64,000 nt of DNA from Nonomuraea gerenzanensis (GTDB lineage: Bacteria > Actinomycetota > Actinomycetes > Streptosporangiales > Streptosporangiaceae), in NCBI RefSeq assembly GCF_020215645.1, contig NZ_CP084058.1:7936001-8000000 (forward strand), in the 5' to 3' direction. The translations under genes were made by a program, and so were the position numbers. Below the pieces are notes generated by a model that saw only the letters and a list, made by a program, of their open reading frames with translations, ran no database searches and was not told the DNA's origin. Shown here piece after piece: positions 38,816 through 47,511 of the stretch. The first letter of the stretch is position 1. Every line of letters starts with the position of its first letter.

Positions 38816-39208
38816 TCAGGACTGCTTGGTACTGGAGCCCTGGTCGCCGTCGCGCTCTACGGTGGCCTCGGACTCCTTCTTGCCCTCTTCGTCGAGTTCG
38901 ACCTGGTCAGCGGCCGACTCGTCGTCACTCACCGGGGCGTCGCCGGGAGCGACGACTCGGCCGATCGCGGCCTTCACCCAGCGGGTCTCGATCCCTGGCG
39001 CGACTTCGAGGACGACGTCCTCGTTGTCGACGGCCACGACGGTGGCGAACAGACCCGTCGTGGTCATGACCCGGGAGCCGGGCGTCAGGGAGTTCTGCAT
39101 CTGGATCGCCTCTTGCTGACGCTTGCGCTGGGGGCGGATCAGCAGGAAGTAGAACACCACCACCAGAAGGATCAGCGGCAGGATGCTTCCGAGTTGTCCC
39201 ATGTCCAT
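38816..39208 (-). CDS. yajC: Preprotein translocase subunit YajC
   Basis: 130 residues from ATG 39208 (GGAAGG 9 nt upstream). One N-terminal membrane helix (GSILPLILLVVVFYFLLIRP), then the YajC core QRKRQQEAIQMQNSLTPGSRV and MTTTGLFATVVAVD. An acidic tail ends it (about 95-130). It binds SecDF. It heads the yajC-secD-secF operon. Confidence 0.95.
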   Translation of the reverse strand: MDMGQLGSILPLILLVVVFYFLLIRPQRKRQQEAIQMQNSLTPGSRVMTTTGLFATVVAVDNEDVVLEVAPGIETRWVKAAIGRVVAPGDAPVSDDESAADQVELDEEGKKESEATVERDGDQGSSTKQS

Positions 39209-39400
39209 AAGGGGCGACCTTCCATTGTCGTACAAGAAGTTGACACCGGCCTCGCGCCGGAAATTCCGTGCGTTGCGTCGGGCCGCGCCGCTCAGCCCGT
39301 CAGCCTACACAGCCAGCCAAGCCACGGAGTGTAGGCGCTTGTTATGAAACGCGGCAACGAGGCAGCGTTCCGGCGCGCGGGGAAGTTCCCATTTTGAAAC

Positions 39401-39412
39401 GGTTGCAACCGA
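39401..39412. promoter_or_regulatory. Perfect 12-bp palindrome downstream of ruvB
   Basis: CGGTTGCAACCG, flanked on the left by TTGAAA, in the 211-nt gap between the yajC start and the ruvB stop. It resembles LacI-family operators in style, but it lies about 190 nt from the yajC start. Function uncertain. Confidence 0.3.
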
Positions 39413-39419
39413 TCTGTGA

Positions 39420-40454
39420 TCACTCGAAATGTGACGCTCCGAACGCATCCGGTGGCGGTGTCATCCCCAGGTGCACCCAGGCCGCCGCCGTGGCGACCCG
39501 GCCGCGTGGCGTCCTGGCCAGCAGTCCTTGCCGTACGAGGAACGGCTCGGCCACCACCTCGACCGTCTCGGGCTCCTCCCCCACGGCCACCGCCAGCGTC
39601 GACAGGCCGACCGGGCCGCCGCCGAACTTCTTCAGCAGCGCGCCGAGCACCGCCCGGTCGAGCCGGTCGAGCCCTTCGCCGTCGACCTCGTACAGATTGA
39701 GCGCCGCCGCGGCGATATCGCGGTTGATCACGCCCTCGGCCCGCACGTCGGCGAAGTCCCGCACGCGCCGCAGCAGCCGGTTCGCGATGCGGGGCGTGCC
39801 CCGCGACCGCCTGGCGATCTCGTGCGCGCCGTCGTCGGGCAGGCTCACCCCGAGCAGCCTGGCCGAGCGGCGCAGCACCTGCTCCAGCTCGGGGGTGTCG
39901 TAGAAGTCCATGTGCGCGGTGAACCCGAACCGGTCGCGCAGCGGGGCCGGCAGCAGCCCGGCCCGCGTGGTGGCGCCCACCAGGGTGAACGGGGCGATGT
40001 CGAGCGGGATGGCGGTGGCGCCGGGGCCCTTGCCGACGACGATGTCGACCCGGAAGTCCTCCATCGCGAGGTAGAGCATCTCCTCGGCCGGCCTGGCCAT
40101 CCGGTGGATCTCGTCGATGAACAGCACCTCGCCCTCGGCCAGCGTCGACAGGATCGCCGCCAGGTCACCGGCGCGCTCCAGCGCGGGGCCCGAGGTGATC
40201 CGCAGCGGGGCGTTCAGCTCGGCTGCGATGATCATGGCCAGGGTCGTCTTGCCCAGGCCGGGCGAGCCGCTCATGAGCACGTGGTCCGGCGGGCTCTGCC
40301 TGCGCAGCGCGCTCTCCAGCACCAGCGACAACTGCTCGCGCACCCGGCCCTGGCCGATGAACTCGCTGAGGCGCTTGGGCCGGAGCGCGGCCTCGATCTG
40401 CACCTCGTCGCCTCCGGCCGTGGACGACAGGATCTCCTCCCGCTCAAGCCCCAC
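39420..40454 (-). CDS. ruvB: Holliday junction branch-migration ATPase RuvB
   Basis: 344 residues from GTG 40454 (GGAGG upstream). N-terminal [18 protein letters not shown], Walker [12 protein letters not shown] (about 63-73), Walker [11 protein letters not shown], sensor [18 protein letters not shown] with the Arg finger, then the winged-helix domain (about 270-335). Drives branch migration with RuvA. It lies downstream of ruvA with a 303-nt repeat-containing spacer, unusually long for this operon. Confidence 0.99.
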   Translation of the reverse strand: MGLEREEILSSTAGGDEVQIEAALRPKRLSEFIGQGRVREQLSLVLESALRRQSPPDHVLMSGSPGLGKTTLAMIIAAELNAPLRITSGPALERAGDLAAILSTLAEGEVLFIDEIHRMARPAEEMLYLAMEDFRVDIVVGKGPGATAIPLDIAPFTLVGATTRAGLLPAPLRDRFGFTAHMDFYDTPELEQVLRRSARLLGVSLPDDGAHEIARRSRGTPRIANRLLRRVRDFADVRAEGVINRDIAAAALNLYEVDGEGLDRLDRAVLGALLKKFGGGPVGLSTLAVAVGEEPETVEVVAEPFLVRQGLLARTPRGRVATAAAWVHLGMTPPPDAFGASHFE

Positions 40455-40757
40455 GCCCGCACCTCCTCCGCCTGGTCAGCAGTTGGACAACGGCGGGCGA
40501 TCGGTCATCGCGATCGGCCGGCGCGTGGTGGGTTCGCGGCGCGTGATGGATTCGCGGCGCATGGCCGAGGCCCGGCACATGGTGAGCGGCGCACGCATGG
40601 TGAGCGGCGCACGCATGGTGCGTGACCGTCCGCGAGCCTCGCGGCATGGCGACGGCGCGGTCGTGCCATGCCCCGGGGCCCGAAGATGTCACCCCACGGC
40701 CCGCAGCCCTCACCCCGCCGTCGTGCCGGCGCGGCCCCGGGGTGGCGAAGGGGCGGA
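40455..40757. other. Spacer between ruvA and ruvB
   Basis: 303 nt with no supported gene. It holds the ruvB ribosome binding site, imperfect duplicates of a TTCGCGGCGC-containing unit near 40525-40565, and an 18-nt tandem repeat at 40579-40620. The minus strand has an open frame of about 105 codons with His/Ala-rich repeats and no family resemblance; I treat it as a by-product of the repeats. Confidence 0.7.
40579..40620. repeat. 18-nt tandem repeat in ruvA-ruvB spacer
   Basis: ATGGTGAGCGGCGCACGC occurs exactly twice (40579-40596, 40597-40614) followed by the first six bases of a third copy. Confidence 0.9.
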
Positions 40758-41378
40758 TCATCGCACGCTCAGCGAGCGGAGTGCGGCCTTCAGCAGCGCG
40801 GCCACCTGGGGCTGGCGACCGGCGGCGAGCTCGGCGTCGGCGTCCGGCTCCACGGCGGCGACGGCCTCGTCGGCGTCCTTGCTGGAGTAGCCCAGCCCGA
40901 CCAGCCCCGAGTGCACCTGGTCACGCCACACGGCCACCCGCCGCTCCCCGTTGAGCGCGGCGTTGACGGCCTCCTCCGGCGTGCCGAGCCGGTCCTTCAG
41001 CTCCAGGATGATGCGCTGGGCCCCCTTCTGTCCGATCCCCGGCACCTGCGTGAGCGCCTTGACGTCGGCGCTGGCCACCGCGACCCGCAGGGTGTTGGGG
41101 GTGTGCACGGCCAGCATCGCCAGGGCCAGCTTGGGGCCGACGCCGCTCGCCGTCTGCAGGAGCTCGAACACGGCGCGCTCGTCGTCGGTGGCGAAGCCGT
41201 AGAGGGTCAGGGACTCCTCGCGCACCACCAGCGACGTGGCCAGGCGCGCCTCCTCGCCCGTCCTGAGGGTGGCGAGGGTGCCCGGGGTGCAGTGGGTGAG
41301 GATGCCGACGCCGCCGACCTCGATCACGGCTCCGTCCGGCGCTATCGCCGCCACCTTGCCCGCCACCGAAGCGATCAC
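40758..41378 (-). CDS. ruvA: Holliday junction DNA-binding protein RuvA
   Basis: 206 residues from GTG 41378 (AGGAGG upstream). OB-fold domain I (MIASVAGKVAAIAPDGAVIEVGGVG in part), helix-hairpin-helix domain II (LLQTASGVGPKLALAML and LTQVPGIGQKGAQRIILELKD), flexible linker, and a C-terminal domain III that contacts RuvB (GLVGLGYSSKDADEAV). Forms the RuvAB branch-migration complex. Confidence 0.99.
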   Translation of the reverse strand: MIASVAGKVAAIAPDGAVIEVGGVGILTHCTPGTLATLRTGEEARLATSLVVREESLTLYGFATDDERAVFELLQTASGVGPKLALAMLAVHTPNTLRVAVASADVKALTQVPGIGQKGAQRIILELKDRLGTPEEAVNAALNGERRVAVWRDQVHSGLVGLGYSSKDADEAVAAVEPDADAELAAGRQPQVAALLKAALRSLSVR

Positions 41379-41478
41379 GCCCGTCCTCCTGTCATCGGCC
41401 TCACCCTGCTCGCATCACCGGCTCCTGTCATAGCGCATCCCGCGCCACGGAGCCCACTCGCGCCACGCCCCCACCGGT

Positions 41479-41528
41479 CCCGCACCACAGCCGGGGGCGC
41501 CCACGCACCCCGCACCACAGCCGGAGGC
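41479..41528. repeat. 30-nt-period duplication after ruvC
   Basis: CCCGCACCACAGCCGG occurs at 41479-41494 and 41509-41524, giving a 30-nt period; the second copy abuts the ruvC stop. It lies in the 151-nt ruvC-ruvA spacer, where CTCCTGTCAT is also duplicated (41386-41395 and 41422-41431), the first next to the ruvA binding site. Confidence 0.8.
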
Positions 41529-41529
41529 G

Positions 41530-42063
41530 TCATCGGGCCAGGTTCTTCCGGGTGGTGGCGCGGGCCAGGGCCTCCGACAGGCGGTGCTGGGCGCCGCCAC
41601 GCCACACGTGGCAGATGGCCAGCGCCAGCGCGTCGGCGGCGTCGGCGGGCTTGGGCATCTCGGCCAGCCGCAGCAGCCGGGTCACCATGGCGCCGATCTG
41701 CTTCTTGTCGGCCGTGCCGCTGCCCGTGATCGCCGCCTTCACCTCGGACGGCGTGTGCAGGGCCACCGGCAGGCCGCGCCTGGCGGCACACAGGACCGCG
41801 ATGCCCGCCGCCTGCGCCGTGCCCATGACGGTGCGTACGTTGTGCTGGCTGAAGACGCGCTCCACCGCCACCGCGTCGGGACGCACCTCGTCGAGCCAGC
41901 GCTCGATGCCCGCCTCGATGCCGACGAGCCGGGCGCCGAGCTCCTCGTCGGCCCCCGTGCGCACCACCCCGACGGCCACCAGGCTGAGCGGTGCGCCGGG
42001 GCGCCCCTCGACAGCACCGAGGCCGCATCTGGTCAGCCCCGGATCGACGCCCATCACCCGCAC
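41530..42063 (-). CDS. ruvC: Holliday junction resolvase RuvC
   Basis: 177 residues from GTG 42063 (GGAGGG upstream). RNase H-like fold with four acidic catalytic residues visible: [10 protein letters not shown] (Asp 7), VAVERVF (Glu), and the C-terminal [14 protein letters not shown] (two Asp). [12 protein letters not shown] is the conserved basic segment. Cuts Holliday junctions processed by RuvAB. First gene of ruvCAB. Confidence 0.98.
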   Translation of the reverse strand: MRVMGVDPGLTRCGLGAVEGRPGAPLSLVAVGVVRTGADEELGARLVGIEAGIERWLDEVRPDAVAVERVFSQHNVRTVMGTAQAAGIAVLCAARRGLPVALHTPSEVKAAITGSGTADKKQIGAMVTRLLRLAEMPKPADAADALALAICHVWRGGAQHRLSEALARATTRKNLAR

Positions 42064-42144
42064 CGGCCCACCCTCCCGTCGCCGAACATCTGTTCGGCAT
42101 GAGACTTTACTCCGGCCGGGGTGGGCGCGCAGCGGAAGCGGAGG

Positions 42145-43287
42145 TCAGAAGTAGTCGAGCATGTACGGCTTGGCGGCGAACGCGGTGTCGAGGGCGTCGT
42201 CGTATCCGTCATGTCCGGACATGAGACCGGCGAGGCGGAGGGTTCGGGTGGGAATGCCGGCGTACAGGGCGGAGAAGCCGTTCACTGAGAGCGTGACGCC
42301 GGGCTCCTCGGCCGGGGCCGCTGTGCCGGATCCGCCGGAGATGTCCAGCCGCCAGGTGCCGCCGCCCCTGATGGGATCGTCCACGGTGACGACGGCCTGG
42401 CAGGACGCGTGCGCCGGGAAGCCCCTGCGCTCCACGGCCTTGGCCACGTCCAGCACCCTGAACATCCAGCGCACCTGCTGCACCGGCTCCTTCGTCCGCT
42501 CGCGCAGCAGCCACAGCACCGGGTCGTCGGGCGCCACCGAGGCGACGACCTCGCGGGCGATCGTGGAGGCGCTGCCCACCATGGACCACAGGGCCCGCAG
42601 GGTCTCGGGGGAGGCGGCGACGAGGTTCTCGACCGCCACGTCGTCGCCCTTCCATCGGTAGACCGCGTAGCCGTCGTCGGCGAGGTAGAGGAAGTCGTCC
42701 TCGTCGGCCAGCCACAGGTTCCACGTGTCCTCGTCCCAGGAGATCGGCCCGCTGGAACGGGCGGCGCCGTGCACGCGGTGCAGCACCGACATCAGCTCCG
42801 CGGCGTCTCCCGGCCCCATCCTGCGCAGCTTGACCTGCCCGGACGGCCGGATCCCGCGCAGCGACTCGGCCTGCAGGCGCACGTTGTACTGGGCGCCCGC
42901 GTGCTCGAAGCCGACCTTCCGGTAGATGGCCGTGGTGGCCGGGTACAGCGCGGAGACGGCGTCGCCGAGGTCGGCGGCGCGGCCGATGACGGCCCGCATG
43001 ATCAGGCTGCCCACGCCGCGCCCGCGGTCCTCGGGGCTGACCGTGACGCCGGCGACGCCCGCCATCGGCTGCGGCTTGCCGTGCCACCACTGCGTGAACC
43101 GGCGCAGGCGGGCCGCGGCGGCCAGCCGCGTGCCGTCGAACGCCCCCAGGTAGCGGCCCTCCCCCAGCGCCGGGAGCACGGCCTTGCGCCACCTCTCCCT
43201 GTCGTCGGCCGACAACGGGCCGAAGGAACGCTTACGCAGGTCAAGGACGTCGTCAAGGTCTTCGGAAGTCAGGTCGCGTATTTCCAC
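42145..43287 (-). CDS. Eis-family GNAT N-acetyltransferase
   Basis: 380 residues from ATG 43287. N-terminal GNAT domain with the acetyl-CoA pyrophosphate loop VTVSPEDRGRGVGSLIM (about 80-96) and ALYPATTAIYRKVGFEHAG. A second GNAT-like domain (about 155-290) and a C-terminal sterol-carrier-like domain follow. The protein ends in YMLDYF, matching the C-terminal Phe whose carboxylate is catalytic in Eis. Eis proteins acetylate amines, including several aminoglycoside positions, as hexamers. The natural substrate here is unknown. Orientation and spacing (11 nt) put it just downstream of the fused ABC permease. Confidence 0.92.
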   Translation of the reverse strand: MEIRDLTSEDLDDVLDLRKRSFGPLSADDRERWRKAVLPALGEGRYLGAFDGTRLAAAARLRRFTQWWHGKPQPMAGVAGVTVSPEDRGRGVGSLIMRAVIGRAADLGDAVSALYPATTAIYRKVGFEHAGAQYNVRLQAESLRGIRPSGQVKLRRMGPGDAAELMSVLHRVHGAARSSGPISWDEDTWNLWLADEDDFLYLADDGYAVYRWKGDDVAVENLVAASPETLRALWSMVGSASTIAREVVASVAPDDPVLWLLRERTKEPVQQVRWMFRVLDVAKAVERRGFPAHASCQAVVTVDDPIRGGGTWRLDISGGSGTAAPAEEPGVTLSVNGFSALYAGIPTRTLRLAGLMSGHDGYDDALDTAFAAKPYMLDYF

Positions 43288-43298
43288 AAGCCGTCACC

Positions 43299-45029
43299 CT
43301 ACGCAGCCGGTGTGCGAGGGTGCGAGCCGTTTGTCCGGATGGCGAGCCGGTCCAGGTACAGGAGCTGGGCGGCGACGAGCGCGGCCAGCGTGACGGCGAC
43401 CACCAGCAGCGGCGTGGCGGCGCCCACGTCCGGCGCGGGCGCGGCGTAGCCGGCGAGCTGCTGCACCTGCGCGACCGGGGTGGTGAACAGGTCCGGCTTC
43501 TGGACGACCAGCAGCGGCCAGAGCAGGTCGTGGGCGTTGACGAGGGCGACGGCGCCGGTGAGGATGCCCGCCATCGGCAGCGACGGCAGCAGCACCCGGC
43601 CGAAGAAGTCGCCGCCACCCGGCCGCTCGGCCAGGCCCTTGCACAGGAGCGTGAGCACGAGCAGCGCAGGGACGCTCACCACGAGGGGCTGGATGAGGGC
43701 GGGGAAGGTGTCGATGAGGCCGAGGTTGTGGATGTTCTGCCAGTTGGCGACGGCGAGCGGGCCCGGCCCGACGAACAGCCAGGGCGCGAAGAGCAGCAGC
43801 AGCCACTCGCTGGCCCGGCCCAGCGGGCGCAGGCCGCCGATGCCGAGCGCCGCCAGGTACGCCACGCCCACCGAGACGATCGCGCCCGTGACGGCCGGGG
43901 CCCAGGTGTTGACCTGGGCGGAGACGGTGCCCGCCGGGGTGGCGGGGGAGGCCAGCACGCCGTCCATCCAGGGCCAGGTGAGGACGAAGGCGATGACGGT
44001 CACGAGGACGAGCGCGGCGACGCCCGCCACGGCCATCCCCGCGCCCGGCGTCCGCACGCCCGTCCCGCCGGTCCCACCAGTCCCAGTGGTCCCGCCCGCG
44101 ATCCCGGCCCCTCCGCCGGTCCGGTACGGCGAGCCCGCCTTGTCCGGACTCGGAGCGCCCGCACCGTCCAGCGCCGGCGAGCCCGGCCCGGGTGTGCGCG
44201 GTGTCAGGGTGATGCTGAGCCGGGACGCCGCCGCGACGACCGTGGCGACGATCCCCAGCACGCCGAGAACCACCCCCGTGAGGGCCGCCACGGACGCCCC
44301 AGGCCCGAACTCGGCCAGCCGGAAGGCGTAGTCGTACTGCAGCCCCGCGAGCGTCTCTGTGGCCCGCTGAGGGCCGCCCTTCGTGAGCACCATCCCGAAC
44401 GAGAAGGTCTGCAGCCCCACGGCGACCACGGAGAGCGCCACGAGCACCCCGACCACGAGCGTCGCGGGACCGGGCGTGCCGCCGCGCAGGGCGGGCAGGA
44501 ACGCGATCACGGCCAGCGCGCACACCACGCCGAACGTCCCGGCAGCGACGATCAGCCGGAGCGTTCCCGGCGCCGTCGCGGGCTCGCGCAGCCCTTCCGC
44601 CAGCGTGACCAAACCGGACGCGTGCGGCATCAGCCCCCGCAGCCAGGCCCCCGCGACCGCCACCGGCGAGAACGCGACGACGGCCAGCGAGAGCACGATC
44701 CGCCCGGCGCGGCGCGGCCAGGTGCCCGCCCGGTCGAGCGCCAGCGCCAGCAGCGGCCCCACCACCACGGCCACCAGCAGCGGGATCACGGTCAGCGAGA
44801 GCGTGAAGCCGAGCGCCCGCCAGAAGTCGCTCCCGCCCAGCAGCTCACTGTAGTTCTCCGCCCCCACGTAGGCGCTCTCCCGCAGGACGCCGCCGCTCTG
44901 GAAGCTGAGCCAGATCGTCTGCGCGGTCGGCAGCACCAGGGTGATGAGGGTGCCGAGCAGCGCAGGCACGGCGAGGAGCCAGCCGAGGGCGGATGAGACG
45001 TAGGTCTGAGGAGGGGAGGGGGAAGTCAC
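43299..45029 (-). CDS. Fused two-domain ABC sugar-type permease
   Basis: 576 residues from GTG 45029 (MTSPSPPQTYVSS). The N-terminal half (about 1-290) is a MalF/UgpA-type permease: first helix ALLGTLITLVLPTAQTIWLSF, periplasmic loop with AENYSELLGG, and FSFGMVLTKGGPQRATET. A Gly/Thr-rich linker (about 305-345, GGAGIAGGTTGTGGTGGTG) joins it to a second, MalG-like half with about six helices (LVLTVIAFV-type start, TFPALIQPLVVSVPALLVL, LPSLPMAGILTGAVALVNAHDLLWPLL). The EAA loop is weak in both halves. No ATPase or solute-binding gene is adjacent, which is unusual. Importer of carbohydrate type is the likely class, substrate unknown. Confidence 0.78.
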   Translation of the reverse strand: MTSPSPPQTYVSSALGWLLAVPALLGTLITLVLPTAQTIWLSFQSGGVLRESAYVGAENYSELLGGSDFWRALGFTLSLTVIPLLVAVVVGPLLALALDRAGTWPRRAGRIVLSLAVVAFSPVAVAGAWLRGLMPHASGLVTLAEGLREPATAPGTLRLIVAAGTFGVVCALAVIAFLPALRGGTPGPATLVVGVLVALSVVAVGLQTFSFGMVLTKGGPQRATETLAGLQYDYAFRLAEFGPGASVAALTGVVLGVLGIVATVVAAASRLSITLTPRTPGPGSPALDGAGAPSPDKAGSPYRTGGGAGIAGGTTGTGGTGGTGVRTPGAGMAVAGVAALVLVTVIAFVLTWPWMDGVLASPATPAGTVSAQVNTWAPAVTGAIVSVGVAYLAALGIGGLRPLGRASEWLLLLFAPWLFVGPGPLAVANWQNIHNLGLIDTFPALIQPLVVSVPALLVLTLLCKGLAERPGGGDFFGRVLLPSLPMAGILTGAVALVNAHDLLWPLLVVQKPDLFTTPVAQVQQLAGYAAPAPDVGAATPLLVVAVTLAALVAAQLLYLDRLAIRTNGSHPRTPAA

Positions 45030-45208
45030 GTCGCCAGACCCTACGCTGCCCCGGGCCCCTCTCGCACGCGAAGGAACGCGTTGTGCGGGGTGTCGTCGCG
45101 ATAGGGCCTGATATGCGCCGACAGGGCCTGCGGAAGCGAGCGCGGACGGGCGGGCGCAGGCGCGGGCGGGCGCAGGCGGGCGCGACGGCCGAAGGCGGGC
45201 ACGACGGA

Positions 45209-45230
45209 AGGGCCCGGCGCGAGCCAGGCC
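45209..45230 (-). terminator. Hairpin after yebC
   Basis: On the minus strand GGGCCTGGC pairs with GCCGGGCCC (one wobble) across TCGC, 20 nt after the yebC stop, followed by TTCC. The rest of the 221-nt gap to the permease holds an imperfect duplication of a CGGGCGGGCGCAGG unit near 45150-45180 and no gene. Confidence 0.45.
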
Positions 45231-45250
45231 CCTGCGAAAGCCTCCGCCCG

Positions 45251-46003
45251 CTAGTCGAGCGCCGCCAGCACCTCGTCCGACACGTCGAAGTTGGCGAACA
45301 CGTTCTGCACGTCGTCGCTGTCCTCCAGCGCGTCGATGAGGCGGAACACCTTCTTGGCGCCCTCCTCGTCGAGCGGCACGCTCATCGTCGGCAGGAAGCT
45401 CGACTCGGCCGAGTCGTAGTCGATGCCGGCGTCCTGCAGCGCCTTGCGCACCGGCACCAGGTCGCCGGCCTCGGAGACGACCTCGAAGGTGTCGCCCAGG
45501 TCGTTGACCTCCTCGGCGCCCGCGTCGAGCACGGCCATCAGCACGGTGTCCTCGTCGAGCCCGTCGGCCTTGGGCACGATCACGACGCCCTTGCGGTTGA
45601 ACATGTACGAGACGGACCCGGGGTCGGCCAGCGAGCCGCCGTTGCGGGTGAGCGCGACGCGCACCTCGGAGGCGGCGCGGTTGCGGTTGTCGGTGAGGCA
45701 CTCGATGAGCACCGCGACGCCGCCGGGCGCGTAACCCTCGTACATGATCGTCTGCCAGTCGGCGCCGCCCGCCTCCAGGCCGCCGCCCCGCTTGCGCGCC
45801 CGCTCGATGTTGTCGTTGGGCACGGAGTTCTTCTTGGCCTTGAAGATGGCGTCGAAGAGGGTGGGGTTGGCGTCCGGGTCAGGGCCACCGGTCCGTGCCG
45901 CCACTTCGATGTTCTTGATGAGCTTGGCGAACAGCTTGCCGCGCTTGGCGTCGAGCGCGGCCTTCTTGTGCTTCGTCGTCGCCCATTTGGAGTGGCCGGA
46001 CAT
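45251..46003 (-). CDS. yebC: YebC/PmpR-family transcriptional regulator
   Basis: 250 residues, full length. It begins with the signature [21 protein letters not shown] and has [24 protein letters not shown] (in part), [20 protein letters not shown] and [11 protein letters not shown]. YebC proteins bind DNA as regulators; recent work also links YebC-type proteins to relief of ribosome stalling. Located between pdxT and ruvC, as in other actinobacteria, but here eis and the permease intervene before ruvC. The pdxT stop is 3 nt upstream. Confidence 0.97.
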   Translation of the reverse strand: MSGHSKWATTKHKKAALDAKRGKLFAKLIKNIEVAARTGGPDPDANPTLFDAIFKAKKNSVPNDNIERARKRGGGLEAGGADWQTIMYEGYAPGGVAVLIECLTDNRNRAASEVRVALTRNGGSLADPGSVSYMFNRKGVVIVPKADGLDEDTVLMAVLDAGAEEVNDLGDTFEVVSEAGDLVPVRKALQDAGIDYDSAESSFLPTMSVPLDEEGAKKVFRLIDALEDSDDVQNVFANFDVSDEVLAALD

Positions 46004-46006
46004 TAC

Positions 46007-46585
46007 CTAGAGCTCCCTCACCATGTCTACGAAGTAACGGTGCACGCTGACGTCCCCGGTGAGCTCGGGATGGAACGACGTCGCGAGCAACGGCCCTTGA
46101 CGGACCGCGACGATCCTATCCCCAGGCTCGCACCTGCCCAGCACTTCGACGTCCGCTCCGAGCGATTCGACCCAGGGAGCCCTGATGAAGACCGCGTGCA
46201 CCCGCTCCCCGGCGAAGTCGAGGTCCGACTCGAAGGAGTCCACCTGGCGGCCGAACGCGTTGCGCCTGACCACCATGTCGATGCCACCGATGGTCTGCTG
46301 CCCGGCGATGCCGTCCTCGATCCGGTCGGCCAGCATGATCATGCCGGCGCAGGAGCCGTAGGCGGGCATGCCCTCCTTGACGCGCATGCGCAGCGGCTGC
46401 AGCATGTCGAAGGTCTCGGCGAGCTTCCACATCGTGGTCGACTCGCCGCCGGGGATGACCAGGGCGTCGACCGCGTCCAGCTCGGCGGGGCGGCGCACGG
46501 GGGTGGCCGTGGCGCCTGCCTCCTGGAGCATGCGCACATGCTCGCGCACGTCTCCTTGAAGGGCGAGCACACCGATCGCGGGCAC
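46007..46585 (-). CDS. pdxT: Glutamine amidotransferase subunit of PLP synthase
   Basis: 192 residues from GTG 46585 (AAAGGA 6 nt upstream). Class I glutaminase: [26 protein letters not shown], catalytic Cys in [10 protein letters not shown] (about residue 80), and the His-Glu pair in [11 protein letters not shown]. It makes ammonia from glutamine for PdxS, giving pyridoxal 5'-phosphate directly. The pdxS partner is about 5 kb upstream rather than adjacent. Confidence 0.97.
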   Translation of the reverse strand: MPAIGVLALQGDVREHVRMLQEAGATATPVRRPAELDAVDALVIPGGESTTMWKLAETFDMLQPLRMRVKEGMPAYGSCAGMIMLADRIEDGIAGQQTIGGIDMVVRRNAFGRQVDSFESDLDFAGERVHAVFIRAPWVESLGADVEVLGRCEPGDRIVAVRQGPLLATSFHPELTGDVSVHRYFVDMVREL

Positions 46586-46650
46586 AGCCGATCCTTTCGT
46601 CCGGGTGTACGGGTTCCGAACATTCAACACCAGGATGGCCTGGCATCTTC

Positions 46651-47511
46651 CTAGAGGGTCACCTCGATGTGTGCGGGCTTGTGGTCCGACAGGGTGACGC
46701 CGCGCTCCACGTGGCAGCGCCGCACGCTGCCCTTGGGGGCGAAGAGGTAGTCGAGCTTCTTGCCCTCCCTGGTCCAGCCTCCGGTACGCCGTACGCCCCG
46801 CTGGTCGCACTCCTGGTAGAGCCGGTAGAAGGGGGCCACGGCCCGGCGTCCGGCGGCGCTGCCGTAACCGCTGTCGGGCGGCGAGACGTTGAGGTCGCCG
46901 CCGACGACGCTGCGGTAGCCGGGCTTGGCGGAGATCTCCAGCAGGCGCTGGAGCTGCTTGGTGCGGTACGGGGCGCCCGGCTGGTGGTCGTCGTACGGGG
47001 TGCCGGCGGACAGATGGGTGCCGCAGGCGCGTACCCTCCTGGCCGGCAGGTCGGCGCAGACGGCGGCCCGCTTGACGTACCAGGGCGGGGCGGGCAGCGC
47101 GTGGGTCTCGAACGCGACCGCGTCGCCCGCCACCGCGACCGCGATGCTCTGCGCGCCGCGCGGGCGGCCGAGCAGGTCGGGATGGCAGGCGTACGGTTCG
47201 CCGTCCTGGCCGGTCAGGCCCCAGGAGCCGATCGTCCAGCGCCGCCCGGTGCGCTGTTCGAGCCAGAGCTCCAGGGTGCCCGTCGCGCCCGTGCAGAACT
47301 CCTGCAGGAAGATCACCTCGGCGCGCCGGGCGAGCGCCCGCCCGCCGATGTGCCCGGCCAGCTCGACGGCGCTCGCGCGGTAGAGGCGGCAGTCGGAGTT
47401 GGTCCCCGTGCAGACGTTCCAGGTCATCACGGCCAGGCTCGCCTGCGGCACGGGAAGCATGCTCGCCAGGAGCAGCAGAACATGTCCCACCATGGTGAGA
47501 CATGTAATCAC
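46651..47511 (-). CDS. Secreted endonuclease/exonuclease/phosphatase-family protein
   Basis: 286 residues. GTG 47511 overlaps the efflux-gene stop as GTGA; ATG 47493 is an alternative. A signal peptide ([18 protein letters not shown]) is followed by the EEP fold: MTWNVCTG with the catalytic Asn, [10 protein letters not shown] with the metal-binding Glu, [19 protein letters not shown] with Asp and Asn, LDYLFAP, and the terminal [10 protein letters not shown] with Asp-His. The exported location suggests an extracellular nuclease or phosphatase. It lies last in the marR-efflux operon. Confidence 0.88.
   Translation of the reverse strand: MITCLTMVGHVLLLLASMLPVPQASLAVMTWNVCTGTNSDCRLYRASAVELAGHIGGRALARRAEVIFLQEFCTGATGTLELWLEQRTGRRWTIGSWGLTGQDGEPYACHPDLLGRPRGAQSIAVAVAGDAVAFETHALPAPPWYVKRAAVCADLPARRVRACGTHLSAGTPYDDHQPGAPYRTKQLQRLLEISAKPGYRSVVGGDLNVSPPDSGYGSAAGRRAVAPFYRLYQECDQRGVRRTGGWTREGKKLDYLFAPKGSVRRCHVERGVTLSDHKPAHIEVTL

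Noticed and set aside
40444..40761. Minus-strand open frame of about 105 codons with His/Ala-rich repeats between ruvA and ruvB
   Set aside because: It follows the tandem DNA repeats, has no family resemblance, and the repeats alone keep the frame open.
45030..45701. Extended N-terminus (about 220 residues) for the fused permease
   Set aside because: The extra frame overlaps yebC in reverse sense and has no similarity; GTG 45029 starts a normal permease N-terminus.
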